From Chitinophaga pinensis DSM 2588 (GTDB lineage Bacteria; Bacteroidota; Bacteroidia; Chitinophagales; Chitinophagaceae): a stretch of DNA of 64,000 nt. Made by a program: the position numbers and the translations under genes. Under the pieces are notes generated by a model. That model was not told where the DNA came from. It saw only the letters and a list, made by a program, of their open reading frames with translations, and did no database searches. Location of the stretch: assembly GCF_000024005.1 (NCBI RefSeq), contig NC_013132.1, positions 3,094,001 to 3,158,000 of the forward strand. Reading direction: 5' to 3'. This document shows, one piece after another, positions 35,460-44,511 of this stretch (the first letter of the stretch is position 1; every line of letters starts with the position of its first letter).

Positions 35460-35881
35460 TGGTAGACGTGCATTCAAAAGAGACGAGGAGCTATAATATG
35501 AGCCAAATAAAGGGTAAAAATACTAAGCCCGAGATATTAGTGAGAAAGTTTCTTTTTGCACAAGGCTATAGGTATAGGTTACACAATAAAAAGCTTCCAG
35601 GTACTCCTGATTTAGTTCTTCCAAAATACAAAACGGTTATTTTTATTCATGGATGTTTTTGGCATCGACATGAAGGATGTCGTTATTTTGTTATTCCAAA
35701 GACTAGGACAGAATGGTGGCTTAACAAGATCAATGGCAATGTGAGGAAGGATATTGAAAGCATTAATTTGCTAAAATCTATGGGCTGGCGTATACTTATT
35801 TTATGGGAATGTGATTTAAAACCAGATAAAAAAGAGCATAGACTGGAATTATTATTGAAAGAATTGAATGCTAATGAATAA
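35459..35881 (+). CDS. vsr: Vsr-type very short patch repair endonuclease
   Basis: The 140-residue protein matches Vsr throughout: SQIKGKNTKPEILVRKFLF near the N-terminus, the catalytic Asp in GTPDLVLPKY, the zinc/catalytic cluster HGCFWHRHEGC, TRTEWWLNKI and WRILILWECDL at the end. Classical Vsr nicks T:G mismatches produced by deamination of 5-methylcytosine, which fits the adjacent C5 methyltransferase. Here it is the only nuclease-like protein in the operon and may also act as the cutting subunit. It overlaps the methyltransferase gene by 14 bases. Confidence 0.93.
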   Translation: MVDVHSKETRSYNMSQIKGKNTKPEILVRKFLFAQGYRYRLHNKKLPGTPDLVLPKYKTVIFIHGCFWHRHEGCRYFVIPKTRTEWWLNKINGNVRKDIESINLLKSMGWRILILWECDLKPDKKEHRLELLLKELNANE

Positions 35882-37139
35882 TCTCAAATATATTGATTTA
35901 TTTGCTGGCGCCGGTGGACTATCTGAGGGTTTCATTAGGGCAGGCTTCGAGCCAGTTGCCCACGTTGAAATTGAAGAAGCGGCCTGTTTTACACTTAAAA
36001 CAAGAACTGCTTATCATTATCTTAAGAATAAGGGCGAATACGATACATATGTATCCTATCTTAAAGGCGAGATAAGCAGAGCAGAACTTTATAAGGCTGT
36101 TCCCTCTGAGTTAATGGATGCAATTATTAATTTACCAATAGGTGCGGAGCATAATTCTGCTATCCACAAGGCAATCGAAAAGCAACTACTTGGTAGTAAA
36201 GTAGATTTGATTATCGGAGGTCCACCCTGTCAGGCATATTCCGTTGTGGGTCGCGCAAGGTCAGAGAATGGAATGAAAGGAGACAGACGAAATTACTTAT
36301 ATGTACATTATGCTAAATTTCTTGAGCGTTATGAGCCTAAGCTGTTTGTTTTTGAGAATGTACTAGGTCTTCAGTCAGCTGGAAATGGTATTTACCTTGA
36401 GAATATGAAGAAGTTGTTCTGGAAAAAAGGGTATAATATGAAGATATTCCAAGTAGATGCTAATAATTTTGGAGTACTGCAGAATAGAAGGCGAATTATA
36501 ATTATAGGTTGGCGTCAGGAGATGAAGCTGAGAATCCCTGATCTAAATTCGATAAAAACTGATGCCGTCCATACTGTAAAATTGTTATTAAATGATCTGC
36601 CAGCTGTACAGGCAGGCATAAAGAATGGAAGGTATCAACAATACCGTGCAGATGCTGCTTTATACCATTTGGAAAGTGGCATTCGGAATGGTATAAACAT
36701 TGTCACTCAACACGATGCCCGTCCACATACTGAGCAAGATAAAGAAATTTATCGCATAGCTGTAAGAAAATGGAATATAGAAGGGGCTAGGCTCAATTAT
36801 AATGATCTGCCCGAACGGTTGAAAACGCACCAAAATCGTAGTTCTTTTTTTGATCGGTTTAAGGTAGTGGCGGCAGATCAGCTATTTTCACAAACAGTAG
36901 TTGCGCACATAGCAAAAGACGGCCACTACTATATTCATCCTGATATTAAACAAAACCGATCTCTTACTGTTCGTGAGGCGGCTCGACTACAGTCCTTTCC
37001 CGATGACTATTATTTTGAAGGAATTAAGGAAGGAGCAAATCGCACACCAGCATTTAAACAAATAGGAAATGCAGTACCACCCTTAATGGCAGAGAAAATT
37101 GCAAAAGAAATATTTAAAACTCTTAATACTAGAGCGTGA
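35868..37139 (+). CDS. DNA (cytosine-5-)-methyltransferase
   Basis: A 423-residue C5 methyltransferase starts at ATG 35868. Motif I is DLFAGAGGLSEGF (about 10-22). Motif IV, GGPPCQAYSVVG with the catalytic Cys, is near 120; motif VI is FENV, motif VIII QNRRR, motif IX RLQSFPDDY and motif X QIGNAVPP. The spacing between motifs I and IV is larger than usual, with a helical insertion near YLKGEISRAELYKA. It should methylate cytosines in a specific target that the variable region before motif IX determines. It ends in GTGA overlap with the next gene. Confidence 0.93.
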   Translation: MLMNNLKYIDLFAGAGGLSEGFIRAGFEPVAHVEIEEAACFTLKTRTAYHYLKNKGEYDTYVSYLKGEISRAELYKAVPSELMDAIINLPIGAEHNSAIHKAIEKQLLGSKVDLIIGGPPCQAYSVVGRARSENGMKGDRRNYLYVHYAKFLERYEPKLFVFENVLGLQSAGNGIYLENMKKLFWKKGYNMKIFQVDANNFGVLQNRRRIIIIGWRQEMKLRIPDLNSIKTDAVHTVKLLLNDLPAVQAGIKNGRYQQYRADAALYHLESGIRNGINIVTQHDARPHTEQDKEIYRIAVRKWNIEGARLNYNDLPERLKTHQNRSSFFDRFKVVAADQLFSQTVVAHIAKDGHYYIHPDIKQNRSLTVREAARLQSFPDDYYFEGIKEGANRTPAFKQIGNAVPPLMAEKIAKEIFKTLNTRA

Positions 37140-38350
37140 TCCATCAAAAGAAAGGCTCATCAATTATTGATGTTTTCCTCGATGTCCAAGATGAACGTAG
37201 TATGCGCAATCTGATAAGTTACGCAAGACAAAATGAACTAACAGACTCCGAAGTTTTATCACTTGCAGTAGGACTTTCACAATCAGGTGAAGTCATAAAT
37301 ATATTGGAAGGAACAAGCCTTTATGACATCCCATCAACAGGGGGGCCAACATCATTAAGTACTCTCTTATGTCCGCTATTTTTAGCTTTAACTGGCCGCA
37401 AGGTATTGAAACTAGGCGTGCCTGGAAGGCCTGCCGGGGGGATTGATGTGTTGGCTCAGATTGAAGGCTATAATATTGCTCCCAATACCAATCTTATTAG
37501 TAGGTGGCTCCAAAATTATAATTATGTTCATTTTATAGTGGCTGAGAATATTGCTTCTCTTGACGGAAAGCTGTTTAGATTTCGCAGAGAAAATGATGCT
37601 ATCGATATTCCATCTTTGGCAATAGCCTCTTTGCTTTCAAAAAAAATTGCGGTGGGGCTAAGCCATGTTGGCCTTGATGTGAGGGTCTCCGATTTTGGTA
37701 ACTTTGGAAAGAATTGGAATGAAGCAATTCGAAATGCCACTAGGTTTAACCGAATTTCTGCCTTAGCGGGTATATATTCTCAGTGCTTCCTTACTGATGG
37801 AAATGCTCCGCAACAACCTTATATCGGACGAGGTGAGTCGATACTCGCCTTGCAAAAGCTATTTATGGGTCAAGCAGACCCTTGGTTAGAGGGCCACGTT
37901 GACACTTGTTTCAAAATGTCCGCGATGTTAACTGACGGTAGAATGAATAAGTACTCAATATCGGAGTTAGCAGATTATTTCTTCAAAAATGTTGTATTAC
38001 AAGCCGGTTCAAAAAAGTCATTTGACCAAATAGCATCATTAACAATTGATGGACATAAGGATACTATTAAAGCTGCCCAAAATGGGGTTCTTAAAATTGA
38101 TCTCAAGACAGTTCGAGATGCAATTGTCGCTGTTCAGAATAGATGTTCCGGTGCATTTCCTGACCCTTGCGGAATAATCTTGAGGAAGGCTGCAAACTCT
38201 TATGTTAGCAAGAACGATGACTTATGTACAATTCGTTGCGTAGAGAAATATAAGAAGGAATTTGCTGAAAGTCTAAAAGCTGCCTTTTATTTTGTGCCAC
38301 AACCCATAAATTATAAAGATTTAGAAATAATAACTAATGGAAAAGTATAG
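37136..38350 (+). CDS. Thymidine phosphorylase-like protein, probably catalytically altered
   Basis: The 404-residue protein starts with GTG in a GTGA overlap. It shows the glycosyltransferase family 3/pyrimidine phosphorylase fold: STGGPTSLSTLLCPLF (67-82), GRPAGGIDVLAQIEGY (97-112) and SLAIASLLSKKIAVGL. Comparing with E. coli thymidine phosphorylase, the pyrimidine-binding Arg, Ser and Lys positions seem kept, but the DKHSTGG phosphate/catalytic motif is DIPSTGG and the SGRGLGHTGGT loop is shortened. It may sense or bind a nucleoside or nucleotide without normal phosphorolysis. It sits between the methyltransferase and the kinase/P-loop gene. Confidence 0.7.
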   Translation: MIHQKKGSSIIDVFLDVQDERSMRNLISYARQNELTDSEVLSLAVGLSQSGEVINILEGTSLYDIPSTGGPTSLSTLLCPLFLALTGRKVLKLGVPGRPAGGIDVLAQIEGYNIAPNTNLISRWLQNYNYVHFIVAENIASLDGKLFRFRRENDAIDIPSLAIASLLSKKIAVGLSHVGLDVRVSDFGNFGKNWNEAIRNATRFNRISALAGIYSQCFLTDGNAPQQPYIGRGESILALQKLFMGQADPWLEGHVDTCFKMSAMLTDGRMNKYSISELADYFFKNVVLQAGSKKSFDQIASLTIDGHKDTIKAAQNGVLKIDLKTVRDAIVAVQNRCSGAFPDPCGIILRKAANSYVSKNDDLCTIRCVEKYKKEFAESLKAAFYFVPQPINYKDLEIITNGKV

Positions 38351-41300
38351 TTGTTTTCAGTGTCCGACGATAAATGATTACACGGACAAAGAACTGGAAG
38401 ATCTTTGTCCGTGTTGCAATCTGCCCTATGGGTTTCCTTTGGAATTTTCCCCGTTCAAAATAGGGACAATAGATATAATCAAGCCACTCGCGCGCGGATT
38501 TTATGGAGCAACCTTCATTGGAGAAATTCCAGCTTTTGGGGCGAAAATGAAGAAGGTTATTAAAATAATTCCTGTTGAATTATATCGCATACAAAATAAA
38601 AATTTCCAGGAAGAATGCTATAATCATTTTAAACTATCTCAAAATTCGACCCACATTGTTCAAATTGACCCTTCGATATACTTTGATAACATTGCCGTTG
38701 AGTTTGCCAACGGTGTGACTATTAACTGTCATGTTGTAGGAATGGATTTTCTTGAGGGAATAACACTGAAAAATTATCTTTCTGGAGATCAAATCATACC
38801 CGCAAGACAAATTGCACAAATTGCGATAGATCTTGTAGCATTATTACAAGAATTAAGAACTAATGAAACCTATCATAACGATCTACATCCCGGTAATATT
38901 ATTATCGAGGAACTTCCCTCTACTAGGAAAAGATTTAACGAAATTGATGAAAATATAAAAGGTGTGGCAATTGACTTAGGATCGTTGCATCAAAAAACTA
39001 AAAGCAATGACCCCAATGACCGTGTAGGAGATCTCCACTGGATAGGCAGATGCTTAAGCTTGTTAAGTAGAAAAATCACAGATAATGCTGATAAATACGG
39101 TGAAAAAGACTGGAGATTAGCTTTTCTTCTTGAGGAGAAAGCTGATTTTTTGAAGCCTGATGTTATTCATCAGCGACAGATCACCTATAAGGATTTTATA
39201 AATCAGATTAGAGATACATATCATCAACATACAAATCCATGGCAACAGGAGTTAACATTAAAAAGCTTCGACGATGCTGTAAACGCTCAATCTTTGAGTC
39301 CATGGCATGTATCATCCTTATTTGTCGATAAGGATAACGCATGGACTAAAACCATTAGTATCAAAGGACCTCAAGTTATTACAGGTATGAGGGGATGTGG
39401 GAAGACAATGTTACTCAGAGCATTGGAATTCCATGCGCGACTAATGCCGCAAAACTCCGAGGAAAAAGCTGATCCTAGTAAAATCATTGGAAGAATTACA
39501 GGTCCATCAGAAAGATACGTCGGCCTATATATATCATGTGTTAAGCTTTTGGATTTCAACGCGCTCAAAGGATCGGAGTATAAAGAGATATTTGAGCCAT
39601 ATTCAAAACTTCTTTTGGGATTCGCAATTCAGGCAATACATTCAATAAGACATCTTAAAGATTTAAAACCTGAAATCGTGCGAAAGGACTATCACGCACC
39701 TATTGCCAACACATTGGCATCGCTTATTAACGGAGGAGATGAGTTAATTAATACGACAAGTGATTATGATCTTGAAAATAGGTTGAAAAAATATTTAAAT
39801 TCACTAAGTGATGGCCAAGATACCTATAAAATAAACATTCATCCAAAGATCGCATTTCCACAGCTAGCGGAAACAATAAAAAAGGCATCAGAAGTTTTTG
39901 CTCAATCTCAGATTTATTTTCTCCTAGATGATGTTTCAACGAGATATCTTAATGATAGCAATATTATAAAGCTTATTTCTGAATTACTATTCCAAGATGA
40001 AATATGTGCCTTTAAGTTTACAACTGAAGCTCAGACACTTGAAATGGTTATCATGGCGCCAGGGAGCACATCTCAGGCAAAAATAGGACGAGATTACGCA
40101 ATATTTGATCTTGGGGAGCAAGTAAATAGAATTATTCATGAAGACCATCATGAAGGACAAAGATTTATAGAGGATATCTTATTAAAAAGGGCTCGCTATT
40201 TTCCGCTCCACCCAAAAGACGTGAAACCATCTCAAATATTGGGGGACGAGACATTGATCTCAATAGCTGAAAATATTGTAAAAGAGAAAAAGGCATCTGA
40301 AAAGAAAGGTTTGTACCATGGAATATCTGCGCTAACAGCTGTTTGTGTCGGAGATTTAGGAGACGTAATTACACTATATGAATTTATTCTTAAGGAATCT
40401 TTAGGAAATAGTAATTATCCCATTGACGCAAAAATTCAGAACGCATGTTATTTGAAATTATGTAACTCCAGGTTATATGACCTTAATAGGCGAGATACAC
40501 GTTATCTTGACTTCGTTGAATCATTCTCTGATGCTTCTCATCATCTTTTGATTCAATCTGCTATAAGAAAATCACAAGGTAAAGGGGACAGGCTGAGACA
40601 GTACACGTCGATATTTATTAATATAACTCATGGCGATAAAGAACAGCAATATAAGCAAGTACGAAAACTAATAGATGCAGGTATTTTTAATTTACAAGGC
40701 GGGCCAGAGGCTTCCAGAACTAATCGTCAAGGCTTAAAACCTCAACAACAATTCAAACTTGTTTTCAGGAAACTTTATGGTGTCAATAAGCACATCGGCT
40801 TGTCCAGTTCAGATCGCTTTGAGCTATCTGGAGAGCATTTAGAAGAATGGCTAAATAATCCCAAAACTGGAAGAAAAATTCTAATAAGCAATCTCAATCC
40901 AATATCGGATAACGAAATTTCCAAGTTGTTAGAGGAAACAGATATAGGCAAAACGTCTATGTCAATTAGCGCTCATGAAGTCAATAAGGGGCAACTTAAG
41001 CTATTTCCGGAGGAGCCTGTTGTTCAGGAGAATATAGACACCACTGATTTTAGTTTTATCTTGGAGAAACTTCCTGAAATTACTTTAATAGATCCCACTT
41101 CATATACCAATATCTCAATAGACATTGCAATCGTGGGGTTAGGATTTGAGGATGCAACTTTGTATTCAGCAAGGGAGATTAAAAAGCTTAATCCGAATAA
41201 AGTAATATTTATACAGTTCAACGAGATAGGGCAAGCAGCAGAGATATTGAAAGAATTTGAAGATTGGGAGCAAGATAGAAAAATAATAATAACTCCGGAC

Positions 41301-42044
41301 ATATTCCACACTATTGTTGACGAACTTGAGAAGAGTTGTGTTTTATGTGATGTAACCGGACTTCCAAAAGGGGTTATATTCGATGCTGTGCGAACCGCCT
41401 ATATGAGGAACAAGCGATTCTTTATTTCATTGGCGTCTCCTGATAAAGAGTATCCCCTAGACGAAGATGTTAAAAGGTTTATTGAATTAAATAATAATAA
41501 TGATCCTTCCGTCCTTTTTCAGCAGATGTCGTCAATGTTAAAAGGAGAAATAGGACCATATTCTCTAATTAATCTTCTTCCACATTATTATAATATTTCT
41601 GAACCACGAGTTCTCTTTGCTTTTGCATCAGCTAAGCATGAACGACTTTATACTTTGCTCGATGAGAGGGATTATGAACAAATAAGTGTACTAGTTACAA
41701 GCGGTAATACACCTCGTGACTTGCTGGCAAGGACATCTGCGGAGTTTTCATTACGCAAATTCCATTCTGCCACAGTTCATTATCTTGACCAGCAAGATCT
41801 GAAAGCAATACTTGAACAAATTTCAAAAGACTACTATAGATATTTTGTAGTTAATAATTTTCCATTCGAACTTGGATTGACAGGTAATAAAATTGAAACA
41901 GTAGCAGCGGCGATTTTTTCATCATTATTTAAAGTGTCGCAATGCTGGTACGTAAAGCCTGAAAGATGGGATATTGGAAGATTCTCACAAGGGGCTAAAG
42001 ATTTTAGAATTATGCAGATTAAATCAACATTTGCAAATAGCTAA
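38337..42044 (+). CDS. Multidomain zinc-ribbon/protein kinase/P-loop NTPase protein
   Basis: The 1235-residue protein overlaps the previous gene by 14 bases. In order: a Cys cluster (CFQCP, then CPCC) in the first 35 residues; a protein-kinase domain with LARGFYGATFIGE, VIKIIP, HNDLHPGNIII near 180 and IDLGS near 212; a P-loop NTPase with GMRGCGKT near 352 and IYFLLDDVS near 527; and a C-terminal 300 residues with a Rossmann-like start (IDIAIVGLGF, near 929) and LTGNKIETVAAAIFSSLF near 1180. The latter is weakly like the TGGTK segment of CARF sensors. It is a likely sensor/regulator of the system. Confidence 0.7.
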   Translation: MEKYSCFQCPTINDYTDKELEDLCPCCNLPYGFPLEFSPFKIGTIDIIKPLARGFYGATFIGEIPAFGAKMKKVIKIIPVELYRIQNKNFQEECYNHFKLSQNSTHIVQIDPSIYFDNIAVEFANGVTINCHVVGMDFLEGITLKNYLSGDQIIPARQIAQIAIDLVALLQELRTNETYHNDLHPGNIIIEELPSTRKRFNEIDENIKGVAIDLGSLHQKTKSNDPNDRVGDLHWIGRCLSLLSRKITDNADKYGEKDWRLAFLLEEKADFLKPDVIHQRQITYKDFINQIRDTYHQHTNPWQQELTLKSFDDAVNAQSLSPWHVSSLFVDKDNAWTKTISIKGPQVITGMRGCGKTMLLRALEFHARLMPQNSEEKADPSKIIGRITGPSERYVGLYISCVKLLDFNALKGSEYKEIFEPYSKLLLGFAIQAIHSIRHLKDLKPEIVRKDYHAPIANTLASLINGGDELINTTSDYDLENRLKKYLNSLSDGQDTYKINIHPKIAFPQLAETIKKASEVFAQSQIYFLLDDVSTRYLNDSNIIKLISELLFQDEICAFKFTTEAQTLEMVIMAPGSTSQAKIGRDYAIFDLGEQVNRIIHEDHHEGQRFIEDILLKRARYFPLHPKDVKPSQILGDETLISIAENIVKEKKASEKKGLYHGISALTAVCVGDLGDVITLYEFILKESLGNSNYPIDAKIQNACYLKLCNSRLYDLNRRDTRYLDFVESFSDASHHLLIQSAIRKSQGKGDRLRQYTSIFINITHGDKEQQYKQVRKLIDAGIFNLQGGPEASRTNRQGLKPQQQFKLVFRKLYGVNKHIGLSSSDRFELSGEHLEEWLNNPKTGRKILISNLNPISDNEISKLLEETDIGKTSMSISAHEVNKGQLKLFPEEPVVQENIDTTDFSFILEKLPEITLIDPTSYTNISIDIAIVGLGFEDATLYSAREIKKLNPNKVIFIQFNEIGQAAEILKEFEDWEQDRKIIITPDIFHTIVDELEKSCVLCDVTGLPKGVIFDAVRTAYMRNKRFFISLASPDKEYPLDEDVKRFIELNNNNDPSVLFQQMSSMLKGEIGPYSLINLLPHYYNISEPRVLFAFASAKHERLYTLLDERDYEQISVLVTSGNTPRDLLARTSAEFSLRKFHSATVHYLDQQDLKAILEQISKDYYRYFVVNNFPFELGLTGNKIETVAAAIFSSLFKVSQCWYVKPERWDIGRFSQGAKDFRIMQIKSTFANS

Positions 42045-42054
42045 TATTTCAGGT

Positions 42055-44445
42055 ATGGATAATATAGAACAAAAAGTACTTAGTTATGAGATCAGACCTA
42101 ATGAACAATTGACACTTCCTCTTAATCGGGATTATAATTCGGCGTATTCAATTGAAGGGGTATTACCGGGTAAATTAGAATGGGGAGATCTGGAAAACAT
42201 AATATTGACACCTGATAAAAATTACACGGGATCGATAAATATCGGCATTCAGTATAGATATGAGGATAGGGATAGGTTAGTCAATTTGTATATTAATGTA
42301 GCAAACATATTTAAGCCCAGAGCAAGAATAATCAAGATTATTGGACAAGAACTGATTTCAAATGATGTTATCGCATTGGTTGAACTAATTAAGAATTCTT
42401 ATGATGCTGATGCTGAACATATCGATATCCACTTAAATGAAATATTTAGCGATCAGGGAGAAATAATTATCAAAGACGATGGTACAGGCATGACCTATGA
42501 AAAGATCGTTAATGTATGGTTGGAACCAGCAACTCCGGATAAAAAGGCAAAAACTACACAAACATTTAGCGCTTGTTTTAAACGTCGATTTCTCGGAGAG
42601 AAGGGCATAGGTAGATTTGCTGTACATCGGCTAGGAGAGAACATTGAACTCATCACTCGCGCAAAAATTAATTGTTCTCAATTGCTTGATTATGAAACGA
42701 AAATAATTATTGATTGGTCGGACTTTTCGGAGGATAAATATTTGTCGGAAATTCCAGTTACTGTTACTAGAATCAATAATCCAGTCACATTCACAAACAC
42801 TTCTGGCACAATTATTAGGATTACTAAAATACAACCATGGAAAAATATTAAATCAGTGAAGGATGCGGCTACCAAAATTAAAGGTTTGGAGAGTCCAATA
42901 AAGCCTAGGAGCATACAGCTTCATGAATTGAATGATAATACGGATCCTGGTCTAACTGTAGAGATAAAGTCAGCCAATACAGAAATTGAAAAGGCTCTTT
43001 GGGAAATAAAGTCGCTAAACGATTTGCTTGACACTGCGTTTTATAAATTCAACGGCATTATAGACGAAAAAGGAAATCTGATCTATGACTATATATTTAA
43101 TCGTCCGGATTATCAAGATATTAAAAGAAGTCCCACGCTACTGGAAGAATTCCTGCCTGCAAATAACCCAGAATGGTTTGATGAACGTCCCCTAAATGAG
43201 ATGAATAATCCCGGACAATTTGAAATAAGCTTTTATGCGTGGGATTTAGAAACTGCAACACTGCGTATTGCCGGATTAGCTGATTATTATCGTAATGTAA
43301 TAAAGCCTAATGCAGGTATTAGAATCTATAGGGACAATTTTAGGGTATGGCCCTATGGTGAACCAGGTGACGATTGGTTGGGCCTTGACTTAAAACGTCT
43401 TAACACACCCAAAGAAAGGTCAGTATCAAGAAACCAAGTATTTGGAGTGGTGCATATATCTTCTATTATCAATCCCCAGCTAAAAGATCAATCAAACAGG
43501 GAAGGTTTGATTAATAATGAGCAGTATGAAAATTTTTATCAACTTGTAAATTCTGCGTTGACTGTATTTGCGAAGGAACGAAAATCCGACAAGGTGAAGA
43601 TGGATAAAGTCAGTCGGACGAAGTCTATGACAGACCTAGTTACAGAGAGTATCGATAAATTAAGAATAAACCTTGAAAAGAGACAAGATCTAGCATATTA
43701 TGAGAATGATATTAATCAAATTGAGAATGCTTATAAGGAACGAATTAACGATGTGTTAGAACGTTACATGATGGCCGCAGCTATTGGTATTTCATATAGC
43801 GTACCAATTCATGAGATGAAGTTAAGGCTTACTTCTATAAAAAATGTAATAGATGATCTGAATGAGAACCCTAACCTACAAGATAAATTTTTGAAACAAT
43901 TGTCTAGCTACGTGCAGGAAACGGAAGATATAATTATGGCAGTGACCTCTATGATGTCTAGGCAAAAAAGGCAAAAAGTGAATCTATATAAAGTCGCTAG
44001 AAATGTTCATGTACTTAAAGAGTCAGATCTTAAAAAATATAATGTCAGTTTTGAGATAAAAGGGGATAAAGAAATTCAGGTGGAAGCAGTGCCAGGATTA
44101 TTAAATACTGCAGTCCTAAATCTTGTTGACAATGCTATTTATTGGTTGCGTTCCGCTAAGCTAAGATCTAGAAATGAATTACGAGAATTTAATCCTACTG
44201 TCACAATAACTATTTTGAAAGGCGAGGATGGACGTGGTGTCATGCAGATTAAGGATAACGGTTACGGTTTTGAAGATCCATTTGAACTTTTAATCGAGCC
44301 TTATTACAGTAGAAAGACTGACGGCTTAGGCTTAGGCCTTTTCTTAGTAAATGAAATTATGACTAGACTTGGCGGGCGGCTAAATGGCTATAATAAAAAC
44401 GGTGCTGTATTTGAACTGACCTTTCAAACTACCAATAGCATGTAG
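42055..44445 (+). CDS. Protein with two GHKL ATPase domains
   Basis: The 796-residue protein starts at ATG 42055, 10 bases after the preceding stop; the longest frame (41974) would overlap that gene. The first ATPase (about 85-330) is Hsp90/MutL-like: ELIKNSYDAD (110-119), DDGTGMT and GEKGIGRFAVHRLG. The second, at the C-terminus, is histidine-kinase-like: NLVDNAIYWL, DNGYGF and GLGLGLFLV, preceded by a helical dimerisation-like segment with PIHEMKLRLTSI. A protein with both types is rare. It probably signals to the following receiver gene. Confidence 0.78.
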   Translation: MDNIEQKVLSYEIRPNEQLTLPLNRDYNSAYSIEGVLPGKLEWGDLENIILTPDKNYTGSINIGIQYRYEDRDRLVNLYINVANIFKPRARIIKIIGQELISNDVIALVELIKNSYDADAEHIDIHLNEIFSDQGEIIIKDDGTGMTYEKIVNVWLEPATPDKKAKTTQTFSACFKRRFLGEKGIGRFAVHRLGENIELITRAKINCSQLLDYETKIIIDWSDFSEDKYLSEIPVTVTRINNPVTFTNTSGTIIRITKIQPWKNIKSVKDAATKIKGLESPIKPRSIQLHELNDNTDPGLTVEIKSANTEIEKALWEIKSLNDLLDTAFYKFNGIIDEKGNLIYDYIFNRPDYQDIKRSPTLLEEFLPANNPEWFDERPLNEMNNPGQFEISFYAWDLETATLRIAGLADYYRNVIKPNAGIRIYRDNFRVWPYGEPGDDWLGLDLKRLNTPKERSVSRNQVFGVVHISSIINPQLKDQSNREGLINNEQYENFYQLVNSALTVFAKERKSDKVKMDKVSRTKSMTDLVTESIDKLRINLEKRQDLAYYENDINQIENAYKERINDVLERYMMAAAIGISYSVPIHEMKLRLTSIKNVIDDLNENPNLQDKFLKQLSSYVQETEDIIMAVTSMMSRQKRQKVNLYKVARNVHVLKESDLKKYNVSFEIKGDKEIQVEAVPGLLNTAVLNLVDNAIYWLRSAKLRSRNELREFNPTVTITILKGEDGRGVMQIKDNGYGFEDPFELLIEPYYSRKTDGLGLGLFLVNEIMTRLGGRLNGYNKNGAVFELTFQTTNSM

Positions 44446-44511
44446 ATTTAAAGGGATGAAATGGACAAGGTCAATCGAAACTAAATTACAGTAAAGTAGA
44501 ATCAATCTTTT

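Noticed and set aside
35459..37139. Ordinary type II restriction-modification system
   Set aside because: A C5 methyltransferase and Vsr are present, but no restriction endonuclease is recognisable in the operon, and four further large genes are coupled to it.
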